Made by a program: the position numbers and the translations under genes. From assembly GCF_014202765.1 (NCBI RefSeq), contig NZ_JACHHN010000013.1:1-62673 (forward strand): a DNA stretch of 62,673 nt, read 5' to 3'. Below the pieces are notes generated by a model, which was not told the origin of the DNA, did not search any database, and worked only from the letters and a program-made list of their open reading frames with translations. This document shows, in pieces, positions 8,641 through 16,472 of this stretch (position 1 is its first letter; every line of letters begins with the position of its first letter). This DNA is from Silvimonas terrae (lineage in GTDB: Bacteria > Pseudomonadota > Gammaproteobacteria > Burkholderiales > Chitinibacteraceae).

Positions 8641-10062
8641 TTACCACTCCGGGGCGATCTGCTCCGCGTAATCGTAAAGGGCCTCCAGGATGGCGCCCGC
8701 GCGCTCGTCGGCCGTATCCGAGAGGGTGTCGATGGCGTCGGCAAACTGTTCCAGCGTGCGATAACCACCACGCCCCTGGATCAGCCGCTCTACCCGTAAC
8801 TGTTGCCACTGTGCTTGTTCTTCTTCGTTGAGCGTGTCGGCAAAGTTGCGGGCGCGGAACCGGAACACCAACTCGCTCAGGCGCTGATCATCAAAGGCCG
8901 GTCGGGCGCTGGCCAGTTGCTCCGGACGAAGCTGACGCAGTTTTTCCAGCGTACGGCGATCATTGTTGCCAACAAACCCGCCGTAGAGGTCTTCATCAAT
9001 ATCCTGTTTACCCAGCGGTTCGCGTTTGTAGATGGTGTCCCAGTCCGGGCGGGGCAGGGCGGCCACGGCCGCCGCGTGCATCTGGATGACATCCATATCC
9101 ACACCCCAGCGGGCCGCCATCTCCGGCGAGAGCACCTTGAGGTTGCCGATCACAATGGGCGACTTGTTGATATGAATAGTCTTGATGGGCAGGCGCGTCA
9201 CCCCCTCTGGCAGGTCTGCCGTGCGGGTGAACATGCGCTCGCGGATGGTGGCGCTATCCAGCCCGGCCAGCTCTGCCGGGTCAAACGCCAGGTCCCACAC
9301 AATCAACTCGTTCTTGTTGGTCGGGTGCCAGCCCAACGGCCACACCGCCGCAATGCAACCCCGGTCCGCGCCGAACATGCCTGAGACATGCAAAAACACT
9401 TTGGGCTCACTGCCGATCTCTTTGAGTACGGCGTCTTTCTTTCGCAGGCTCAAACAGAAATCAAACAGTCGGGGTTGTTTGTCGCGGATCAGCCGGGCCA
9501 TGCCAATGGTTGCGCGCACGTCAGAGAGGGCGTCGTGCGCGGCTTCATGCGCCAGGCCATTGGCCTTGGTGAGCAACTCCAGCCGGAAGCTGACCTTGCC
9601 ATCCTCGCCGGTGGGCCATGTTATGCCTTCCGGGCGCAGGGCGTAGGCGGTGCGCACGGTGTCGAGCAAGTCCCAGCGGCCGCAATCGTTTTGCCATTCC
9701 CGCGCATACGGGTCGATCAGATTGCGCCAGAACAAAAAGCGCGTCATTTCGTCATCGAAACGGATGGAGTTGTAACCCACACCGACGGTACCGGGCTCCG
9801 CCAGCGCGTGTTCAACCGCCGCGGCAAACTGATGTTCGGGCACGCCGCGCGCCAGGCAGTCTTGCGGGGTAATGCCGGTGATCAGGCAGGATTGCGGATC
9901 GGGCAGGAAGTCTGGCGCGGGCAGGCAGAAGAGTTCGACCGGTTCGCCGATTTCATTGAGATTGGCATCGGTACGGATGCCGGCAAACTGCGCCGGGCGG
10001 TCACGGCGCGGGACCGCGCCGAAGGTTTCGTAGTCGTGCCAGAAGAAGGTGAGTTCGGCCAT
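8641..10062 (-). CDS. sbcB: exodeoxyribonuclease I
   Basis: This 473-residue protein matches E. coli ExoI (475 residues), the 3'-5' single-strand DNA exonuclease used in mismatch repair and recombination. The DnaQ-type Exo I motif is at the N-terminus (D10 and E12 in FFWHDYETF). The ExoII-like GYNSIRFDDEM and the later HEAAHDALSDVRAT (ExoIII His-Asp) are present, followed by the SH3-like and helical C-terminal domains. The start at 10062 is set by this conserved N-terminus; the longer in-frame extension runs into repeat sequence. It is transcribed alone from the edge of the first composite repeat. Confidence 0.95.
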   Translation of the reverse strand: MAELTFFWHDYETFGAVPRRDRPAQFAGIRTDANLNEIGEPVELFCLPAPDFLPDPQSCLITGITPQDCLARGVPEHQFAAAVEHALAEPGTVGVGYNSIRFDDEMTRFLFWRNLIDPYAREWQNDCGRWDLLDTVRTAYALRPEGITWPTGEDGKVSFRLELLTKANGLAHEAAHDALSDVRATIGMARLIRDKQPRLFDFCLSLRKKDAVLKEIGSEPKVFLHVSGMFGADRGCIAAVWPLGWHPTNKNELIVWDLAFDPAELAGLDSATIRERMFTRTADLPEGVTRLPIKTIHINKSPIVIGNLKVLSPEMAARWGVDMDVIQMHAAAVAALPRPDWDTIYKREPLGKQDIDEDLYGGFVGNNDRRTLEKLRQLRPEQLASARPAFDDQRLSELVFRFRARNFADTLNEEEQAQWQQLRVERLIQGRGGYRTLEQFADAIDTLSDTADERAGAILEALYDYAEQIAPEW

Positions 10063-10159
10063 GCGCGGGGTCGTCGGGTGCCTTGAAAGGGGCATTGTAG
10101 CAAGGTGGGTGGGGTGGAGGGGGTGAGTGGCGCAAAGAGGGGCAACTGGCCGTTGCAGG

Positions 10160-10670
10160 TAGCCTTTGCTGGCTAGCACCACCTCGTAGCCCGGATGGAG
10201 CCGCCAGGCGGGAATCCGGGGCTGCGCTATTTGCAAAAATGAGTTGGTTACCGCGCTACTATTTCGTTATTCCCCTCGGCGGGTCCCGGCGGGAATCCAG
10301 TCTGGCCACCGCGGGTGGCCTTTGCTGGCAAGAATGCCAAACTCGTAGGGTGGATTCGGAGCGAAGCGACAATCCACCGTTGCAATGTGTGTTAGCGCCT
10401 TGCGGCGCAGGTGTTGAAGGCTTTTGATACCGGCGGTGGCCGGAGCACGTCCCTTTCTTTGCTTCGCCAAAGAAAGGAACCAAAGAAAGGCGACCCAGCC
10501 TGGCGGCCCTCCGGGCTTCCCTCAGTCAGTCGGGAGCCTAAGGTCTCCCTCCATTCCTTCGGCGCTGGGCTTTGACGGGGGAGAAGGTCAAAAACAACAG
10601 CAACAGCAACAGCAACAGCAGAGACAACAGCAGAGCCAACAGCAGAGACAACAGCAAAAACAACAGCAGT
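10160..10670. repeat. composite intergenic repeat, copy 1
   Basis: This gene-free stretch between sbcB and the first pirin gene is a mosaic of short palindromes that recur elsewhere in the window. It contains a GTAGGGTGGATT...AATCCACC palindrome (10345-10378), a GTTAGCGCC..GGCGC block, and a hairpin CCTTTCTTTG / CAAAGAAAGG with CTTCGC loop (10452-10477). An AAAGAAAGGCGACCC tail, then a GTCAAAAACAACAGCAAC microsatellite, follow in the same order as in the copy near 35295. No coding signal was found in it. Confidence 0.8.
10591..10670. repeat. imperfect AACAGC/CAACAG microsatellite
   Basis: About 80 bp of near-perfect CAACAG and related GAGACAACAG units. One frame would read poly-glutamine and another Asn-Ser repeats, but no start signal or conserved flanking protein supports translation. 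The terminal part of the copy-3 repeat has a decayed version of the same tract. Confidence 0.85.
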
Positions 10671-10720
10671 GGCGCGCCCGTGCTTGGCGGCGCTCTGCCT
10701 ATCGCGTGGAGCCGCTCACC

Positions 10721-11599
10721 TCAATCCGCCGTCGCCCGTTTCACCGGCAGCGGCAGTCGTTCGGTTTCATTGGGGATCTGGCCGAAGCGGTCTTCTTGCC
10801 AAGCCACTTTGGCGGCTTCGATCAGTTCGCGGTCGCTGGCGACAAAGTTCCACCACAAGGTGCGTGGGCCGTCCAGCGGGGCGCCGCCCAGCAACATGAT
10901 GCGCGAGGCCGTCGTGGCGGTGAGCGGGGTGTCGCCCGTTTCTGGCAGCAGCACCAGTTCGTTCACAGCCAGCACGCTGTTATCGGCGTGAGCTTCGCCA
11001 TGGATCAGCATCAGCGCGCGTTCGGCGTAATCGGCGGGAACGGTGATGCTGGCGCCGGGCGCCAGATCAATCACGGCATAGATGGTCGGGGACTCTACCG
11101 CCACGGGTGAGATGTGCCCGAACAACTGGCCGATCAGCAAATGAATGTCTACACCCGGACGAGCAATGCGGGGCAGGTCGGTATCCGGGTAATGCTCAAA
11201 ATGCGGCGAGCATTGTTCCAGCGGGCGCGGCAAGGCAATCCAGGTTTGCACGCCATGCAACTTGCCGCCATTGCGCGCATTGGCCGGGGTGCGTTCGGCG
11301 TGGGCAATACCACGGCCCGCGGTCATCAGGTTGATATCGCCCGGTTCAATCAATACTTCGTTGCCCAACGTGTCACGGTGCAGTTGAATGCCGTCAAATA
11401 GATAAGTGACGGTGGCAAGGCCAATATGCGGATGCGGCGGTACGTCCAGCCCCTGGCCGGGAGCCAGCTCGGCTGGGCCGATATGGTCAACAAAAACAAA
11501 TGGCCCGACGGCGCGGCGCTGGACGGCTGGCAACAGACGCGAGATAGGCAGGCCGCCTACGGTTTCGGCGCGGCCGGTAATATGGATCAACTCAGACAT
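10721..11599 (-). CDS. pirin family protein
   Basis: This 292-residue bicupin has the full pirin metal site: H56 and H58 in PPHPHIG, H100 and E102 in GRGIAHAE. Pirins bind Fe(II); some bacterial members have quercetinase activity and others act as cofactors, so the exact role is open. N- and C-terminal cupin domains are both present at normal length. It lies downstream of, and codirectional with, a second pirin gene, separated by 127 bp, so the two may share a transcript. Confidence 0.92.
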   Translation of the reverse strand: MSELIHITGRAETVGGLPISRLLPAVQRRAVGPFVFVDHIGPAELAPGQGLDVPPHPHIGLATVTYLFDGIQLHRDTLGNEVLIEPGDINLMTAGRGIAHAERTPANARNGGKLHGVQTWIALPRPLEQCSPHFEHYPDTDLPRIARPGVDIHLLIGQLFGHISPVAVESPTIYAVIDLAPGASITVPADYAERALMLIHGEAHADNSVLAVNELVLLPETGDTPLTATTASRIMLLGGAPLDGPRTLWWNFVASDRELIEAAKVAWQEDRFGQIPNETERLPLPVKRATAD

Positions 11600-11726
11600 C
11601 GGGCTCTCCAGACAGGGCCACGCCGGGCACTCGCCCGGCGCGGTTTGTTAGATATCAATATGGCCTGGCCGACGCGCCCGGGCCAGCCCGGACTGTATCG
11701 GTTTGTTCCGGCCAGGCATGCCTGTC

Positions 11727-12593
11727 TTAAAAGCGACCCGCCTGATAGTCCAGGATGGCTTGTTCCACCTGCTCGCGGGAGTTCATGACAAACGGGCCCC
11801 ACTGCACGATGCTTTCTGCCAGCGGCTTGCCGGACAACACAATCAAACGCGTCTCGGCTGCGCCCGCGGTCACGGTGACCCCATCCGCGTCCGCCGCGTT
11901 CTGCAACAGGCCCATCTGGGTCGACTTGACCGCGCGACCACCAATACTGGCCTCGCCCCGGTAAACATACACAAACGCGTTGTGGCTGGCCTGCAGCGGC
12001 AGGCTGACCGACTGCCCGGCCGCAATGGTCAGGTCAGCATAAAACGGCTCGGTATCGTCGCGGGTAATGGCACCCGTCGCGCCGGCCACCAGGCCCGCAA
12101 TCAGCTTGAGCGATGCGCCGTTGCCCAGGTCATACACCGGAATGTCGCCGGCCGGGATGTCGCGGTACCACGGCGCCGTCATCTTGTTTTTGCCGGGCAG
12201 GTTCACCCACAGCTGGAAACCTTCCATCAAGCCATCTTGTTGCTCCGGAATCTCGCTATGCACAATCCCGCGGCCGGCAGTCATCCACTGCACGCCACCC
12301 TCGGTCAACAAGCCTTCATTGCCGGCGTTGTCGCGGTGCCGCATGCGACCGTTGAGCATATAGGTCACGGTTTCAAAGCCGCGGTGCGGGTGGGAGGGGA
12401 AACCGGCGATGTAGTCATCCGGGTTATCCGAGCGGAATGCGTCAAGCATCAGAAACGGGTCCAGCCGACGTTGCAGATCATGGGTCAGTACGCGGGTCAG
12501 TCGTACACCGGCGCCGTCAGTCGTCGGGATGCCGTTGACCAGGCGCTCCACTTCACGCGAGCGGGTCACAGCGGGCAGTTGCAAGGTGGTCAT
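11727..12593 (-). CDS. pirin family protein (second paralogue)
   Basis: This 288-residue bicupin has the metal ligands H68, H70, H112 and E114. It is clearly diverged from the neighbouring pirin, so this is an old pair rather than a recent duplication. The ATG at 12593 has GGAGAACACC just upstream, which decides the start over a longer in-frame opening. It is divergent from a LysR regulator gene across a 170-bp AT-rich gap, the classic arrangement for a LysR-controlled target. Confidence 0.93.
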   Translation of the reverse strand: MTTLQLPAVTRSREVERLVNGIPTTDGAGVRLTRVLTHDLQRRLDPFLMLDAFRSDNPDDYIAGFPSHPHRGFETVTYMLNGRMRHRDNAGNEGLLTEGGVQWMTAGRGIVHSEIPEQQDGLMEGFQLWVNLPGKNKMTAPWYRDIPAGDIPVYDLGNGASLKLIAGLVAGATGAITRDDTEPFYADLTIAAGQSVSLPLQASHNAFVYVYRGEASIGGRAVKSTQMGLLQNAADADGVTVTAGAAETRLIVLSGKPLAESIVQWGPFVMNSREQVEQAILDYQAGRF

Positions 12594-12719
12594 GGTGTTC
12601 TCCTGTTGTCTGGCGCGGCGAGCCCAGGCGATGGCTCCGGGTCTGTCGCTGCGCTGCCCACACTTTCTGTGTGGCGATGAGTGCATCTTAGGCGCCATCA
12701 ATCATCGAAGAAACGGGTT

Positions 12720-12743
12720 ATCTTTTGGTGATCTATATAAAAT
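12720..12743. promoter_or_regulatory. candidate LysR-type binding site and LysR-gene -10 region
   Basis: In the 170-bp gap between the divergent pirin and lysR genes, ATC-N7-GAT (12720-12732) resembles the T-N11-A dyad of LysR-type regulators. It is followed by the AT-rich TATATAAAAT that could serve as the -10 for the regulator gene. Both are pattern matches without experimental support. Confidence 0.35.
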
Positions 12744-12763
12744 AATTTGATATTGTTGTTGGT

Positions 12764-13672
12764 ATGAACCTTGAACGCATTTCGCTGGAACAATTGCGCG
12801 TGTTTACCGAAGTGGTCCGCGCCGGCAGCTTTCTGGCCGCGGCCAAGGCCATTGGCCGCACGCAGTCTGCGGTGAGTTATACGGTAGCCACGCTGGAACA
12901 ACAGTTGGGCATTCAACTGTTTGATCGTAGCCAGTACCGGCCAAAGCTCACCCCGACTGGCGAAGCGCTGCTGGGGGATGCGCATGCCATTCTGGAGCGG
13001 GTGGATCGCCTGCAAGCCCGGGCCAGCGCCATTGAACACGGGCTGGAGGCAGAACTGGCGCTGGCTGTGGACGTGTATTTTCCGTTGTCACGCTTGCTGG
13101 ATTGTCTGAATGACTTTCGCGCCACCTTCCCTGGCGTGACCTTTCGCTTGTATGTCGAGGCGCTGGGCGCGGTGGCAGAGCGCGTGCTGGCCGGCAGTGC
13201 GCAACTGGGTATTCTGGCGACGCTGCCTGAGCTGCCACCGGGGCTGGACGGGTTTTCCATGCCCCCAATCCGCGTGCTGGCGGTGGCCTCACCGGATCAT
13301 CCATTGGTTAAGTATGCCGGGGCGCTGGATCGGGCCAGCCTGCAAGAACACGTGCAATTGGTGCTGACTGATCGCAGCGCACTGACCGAGGGGCGGGATT
13401 ACGGCGTGATTTCGCCCACCACCTGGCGCTTGTCTGATCTGGGCGTCAAGCACGCCATGCTGCTGGCCTCCATGGGCTGGGGCTATATGCCGATTCATTG
13501 GGTAGAAGACGACCTGGCCGCAGGGCGGCTGGTGGCGTTGCCGCTGGATATGCAACCGCAGGGCGGTATGCAACTGGCGATGCATGTGGCCACGCGCATT
13601 GGTCAGCCCGTCGGCCCGGCGTTGCGCTGGTGGATGGAGCGGCTGCGCCGGTCAGAGCGCCACGCGGGGTGA
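12764..13672 (+). CDS. LysR family transcriptional regulator
   Basis: This 302-residue protein has an N-terminal winged helix-turn-helix (about residues 5-65: LEQLRVFTEVVRAGSFLAAA...SAVSYTVATLEQQLG). A periplasmic-binding-protein-like effector domain follows (about 90-295). The start ATGAACCTTGAACGC matches the family's usual N-terminus. Its position divergent from the pirin gene suggests it controls that gene and itself. The effector is unknown. It converges with the phosphatase gene, leaving only 10 bp between stops. Confidence 0.92.
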   Translation: MNLERISLEQLRVFTEVVRAGSFLAAAKAIGRTQSAVSYTVATLEQQLGIQLFDRSQYRPKLTPTGEALLGDAHAILERVDRLQARASAIEHGLEAELALAVDVYFPLSRLLDCLNDFRATFPGVTFRLYVEALGAVAERVLAGSAQLGILATLPELPPGLDGFSMPPIRVLAVASPDHPLVKYAGALDRASLQEHVQLVLTDRSALTEGRDYGVISPTTWRLSDLGVKHAMLLASMGWGYMPIHWVEDDLAAGRLVALPLDMQPQGGMQLAMHVATRIGQPVGPALRWWMERLRRSERHAG

Positions 13673-13682
13673 GCGAAGGCAA

Positions 13683-14387
13683 TCAGTCGAACATGCTGGC
13701 GCGGAGCGCGGCGATCTCGGCCGGTTGCAGGCCAATCAGCGTCAGATACCCCATTGCCCCGTCATAACGCTGCCGTAACTGATCCAGAAACAAGATCATG
13801 TGTTCTGGCTCAGCCCCCAGAAGATGCCGCAATTCTGGCGCATTCTGGACGCTGAGTTGCTCCAGGGTTTGTGACAGATTGGCAGCGCTTTGTACGTAAT
13901 CGCTGACGATTTCTGCATCGGGCACCCCTGCCAGACTCAAGAGCAAGGCCGCCACCATGCCGGTACGATCCTTGCCGGCAGAACAATGAAACAGCACGCA
14001 GGCATCCGGCTGGGCCAGCATTTGCCGGAAGATCTCCAGAAAGCCAGACTGGCAATACTGCAAGGCGGCGACATAGAGCGCGCCCAGGCTGGCAGGTAAT
14101 GCATCCAGATGCGCTTCCAGCCCGTCCAGTAGCGCAATGGGGGCATACTCGATTTCCGAAATACGGCTCAGGGCATCGCCCCATTGCCGGCGTTCACGCA
14201 AGCCGCGCAGGTCAATGTCGACCCGCACGCCGTAATCGAGCAAGCGGATCACATCCATGGCGTGCAAAGACTCCAGGCTATCAGCCCGGATAAAGCGGTG
14301 CGTGCGCAAAGGTTGACCGGCACGGTTGTACAAACCGCCCAGATCGCGGACATTGCGTGCGCCTTGCAGGGGAATATCTCTTGGCAT
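13683..14387 (-). CDS. tyrosine/serine protein phosphatase (DSP-like)
   Basis: This 234-residue protein has the cysteine-phosphatase P-loop HCSAGKDRTG with nucleophile C135 and R141. The N-terminal ARNVRDLGG motif is typical of the bacterial tyrosine phosphatase family 3 (MptpB/LipA-like). It probably dephosphorylates phosphotyrosine or phosphoinositide-like substrates. No signal peptide is visible from the chosen ATG (14387), which is preferred because NVRDLGG-type proteins start close to this motif. An in-frame start at 14444 would add 19 unconvincing residues. Confidence 0.85.
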   Translation of the reverse strand: MPRDIPLQGARNVRDLGGLYNRAGQPLRTHRFIRADSLESLHAMDVIRLLDYGVRVDIDLRGLRERRQWGDALSRISEIEYAPIALLDGLEAHLDALPASLGALYVAALQYCQSGFLEIFRQMLAQPDACVLFHCSAGKDRTGMVAALLLSLAGVPDAEIVSDYVQSAANLSQTLEQLSVQNAPELRHLLGAEPEHMILFLDQLRQRYDGAMGYLTLIGLQPAEIAALRASMFD

Positions 14388-14492
14388 GGCATCGCTGCGG
14401 ACATGAAAACGCGGGCGGCATACAGCGTCGCCTTGTCTCAACATAGCATTTGCTTGCCGGCGCGCCGCGCCGACCTACAGACGGACAACATC

Positions 14493-14756
14493 ATGAGCAT
14501 GGAACTGGACAAAGACGCGCATAAGGCCGCGCTCGATTCGCTGGAAAAATATCTGGCCGAGGAGCTGGAACTGGATGTGGGTAACCTGGAAATTGCGGGC
14601 TTGCTGACTTTTTTTGTGCAGGAAATCGGCCCCAGCCTTTACAACCAGGGCGTACGCGCGGCGCAGGAACGCATGCAGGCCCGCGTGGCCGATCTTGATA
14701 TGGAAGTGTACGAAGACGAGTTTGGCTGGTGGAAGAAATCGCCCCGCCGCCGCTAA
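14493..14756 (+). CDS. DUF2164 family small protein
   Basis: This 87-residue protein matches the DUF2164 pattern: SLEKYLAEELELDVGNLEIAG, then FFVQEIGPSLYNQGV and a tail of LDMEVYEDEFGWW. It is acidic and helical, with unknown function. The start is 14493 (ATGAGCATGGAA) or two codons later; the long upstream in-frame opening overlaps the phosphatase antisense and is not coding. It is convergent with the acyltransferase (6-bp gap) and divergent from the phosphatase gene. Confidence 0.85.
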   Translation: MSMELDKDAHKAALDSLEKYLAEELELDVGNLEIAGLLTFFVQEIGPSLYNQGVRAAQERMQARVADLDMEVYEDEFGWWKKSPRRR

Positions 14757-14762
14757 ACGGGT

Positions 14763-15950
14763 TCACAAAGTCACGGTAGGGGTCTGCAGTTTGGGTTCAT
14801 GCTCTGGCTGCGGCTCATGGGTGACCGTCAGTACGGGCTGGGGCGACTTGAACAAGAACAGGGCGCGCCAGTCCGGCGCAGCGCGGAACTCGACAAAGCG
14901 ATAAGTCAGGGCGGCCAGAAATAGCGTGATCAAGAGGGCGGCAGCCATGAACGCGGGCTGGGTATTCCCCTTGAACAAGCCCAGGGCGTTCATGACCGGC
15001 AGGTGCCACAGATAAATGCTGTAGCAGGCCATGCCAGGCAGTTGCAGTACCCGCCAGCGCAAAAAGCGCAACCATGGCGCGCCGTTTAGTAACGTCAGGA
15101 TCAACAGCGTCAAACCCAGATCGAACACGTTATTCAAAATGGCCATCCACTCGAAGCTGATCGTGCGGCTAATGCATCGATCAAAGCCATAACAAGCGGC
15201 CAGCAGCAGCAGCACTGCCAGAACGCCGGAGCGCGTGGTGGGTATCCGCCAAAAGGTGCCGCGCACCCAGGCGGCCGCTAGCGCCATGCCAATGACAAAC
15301 TCATCGAGGCGACCCAGCAGCAGGGCGTCGGCAATCCAGTCCGGCCCGGCTGGCGGCGGGTCCAGTGCACGGATGGCGCGCACGCCGAGCGACAAGACCA
15401 GCGCGACAATCAGCATGGGCTTGATCCCCCGCCGCGCCGCCAGCACGGCCAGCAGCGGGAAGAGGACACTGAACAGGACCTCGGTCCCGATCGACCACAA
15501 GGCCCAGTTGGACGCAGGGACAAACGTGGCGTGATGAAAGGGAAAGGTGAACGTGGCGATGGCGAAGGCCTCCCGCAGCATGCCCCGATCCGCATGAGCC
15601 AGGTGACCACTGAGGACCACGGCGGTGACGCACACCAGGTAGTACAGCGGGATCAGCCGGAAAAAACGGTGTTTGTAGAAGGTCCATGCATCTGTTGTGT
15701 TGCGGATTTGCCGCTTTTGCGCGGCATAGGGCAGGTAGAGCACAAACCCGGACAACATGAAGAAGAGATTGACGCCCGTCCAGCCGTTCAGCAGCAGCAA
15801 GCCCGTCGATACGCCCAGCACAAGGGGTGGATGAAAAGCCAGCGCGATGGTGATGTGGTGCCAGACGACGGCGATGATCGCCAGCCCGCGCAGTCCGTTG
15901 ATTTCCGGAATGCGCAAATTGGGTGGTGCCGGCCGGGTGCTCTGGGTCAT
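14763..15950 (-). CDS. acyltransferase 3 family membrane protein (OafA/YrhL-like)
   Basis: This 395-residue integral membrane protein has about ten hydrophobic segments. It begins with the family signature EINGLRGLAIIAVVWHH, where the histidine pair is essential in O-antigen and Nod-factor acetyltransferases, and continues with NLFFMLSGF. It should transfer an acyl (often acetyl) group from the cytoplasm to a surface sugar. There is no C-terminal SGNH hydrolase domain. It is monocistronic, and its promoter would lie within the 15951-16472 gap. Confidence 0.9.
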   Translation of the reverse strand: MTQSTRPAPPNLRIPEINGLRGLAIIAVVWHHITIALAFHPPLVLGVSTGLLLLNGWTGVNLFFMLSGFVLYLPYAAQKRQIRNTTDAWTFYKHRFFRLIPLYYLVCVTAVVLSGHLAHADRGMLREAFAIATFTFPFHHATFVPASNWALWSIGTEVLFSVLFPLLAVLAARRGIKPMLIVALVLSLGVRAIRALDPPPAGPDWIADALLLGRLDEFVIGMALAAAWVRGTFWRIPTTRSGVLAVLLLLAACYGFDRCISRTISFEWMAILNNVFDLGLTLLILTLLNGAPWLRFLRWRVLQLPGMACYSIYLWHLPVMNALGLFKGNTQPAFMAAALLITLFLAALTYRFVEFRAAPDWRALFLFKSPQPVLTVTHEPQPEHEPKLQTPTVTL

Positions 15951-16322
15951 TCGGGTTTCACCATCAAACGTGCAGGGGAAGCACCGTGCGGTGCCTGGTG
16001 CAGCGCGTCAGGAATCAGTAATTAGGCGCGCTCTTCTTATCGATAGCAAGCATCTTCTCGTTGTGCGTCGCAACAGGTACTCCCGAAAGATGAATGGATA
16101 CTTTCAAGCGTGGCGGTGTTGGCCAGGCGTGCCCAAAGCGTCTTTAAGCGTCACGCCAGCCCCGCCGGTCTGACAGCAAATCATGATATGCCGGGCGGCG
16201 CCAAACCCAGGCTGGGCGGACCTTCGGCCGGGAGTGGCGCTCTGGCGTGGCGAGCATATTCCGACCGGTCAGGCGCTTCTGCTGCACGTTCGTCAGCCGG
16301 GTTTTAGCGCGGCAGAAAAATC

Positions 16323-16334
16323 GCAACCGGTTGC
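16323..16334. promoter_or_regulatory. palindromic operator candidate upstream of GH64 glucanase
   Basis: GCAACCGGTTGC is a perfect 12-bp palindrome with the central CCGG pattern common to LacI-family operators controlling sugar genes. It lies about 140 bp before the glucanase start. The rest of the 15951-16472 gap holds no gene that I can support; the antisense opening there is a shadow of the glucanase reading. Confidence 0.4.
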
Positions 16335-16472
16335 AAACGGCATATTTGCTTGTCAGTGATGGGTAAAGTACGTGTAGCGTAGGGGAAAGACGTTACTTGA
16401 TTGGCGTGGTGCATCGCCGCAGCATGAAATCCATTTCAAAACCCGTATCAGCGGGACAGGATGGAGAGAGTC

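Noticed and set aside
7696-8799. 367-codon antisense opening on + opposite the BASS transporter gene
   Set aside because: Arg/Gln/His-rich shadow of a membrane protein gene on the other strand.
10424-11110. Opening on + with a poly-glutamine run
   Set aside because: It comes from the CAACAG microsatellite and the antisense of the pirin gene; no ribosome site.
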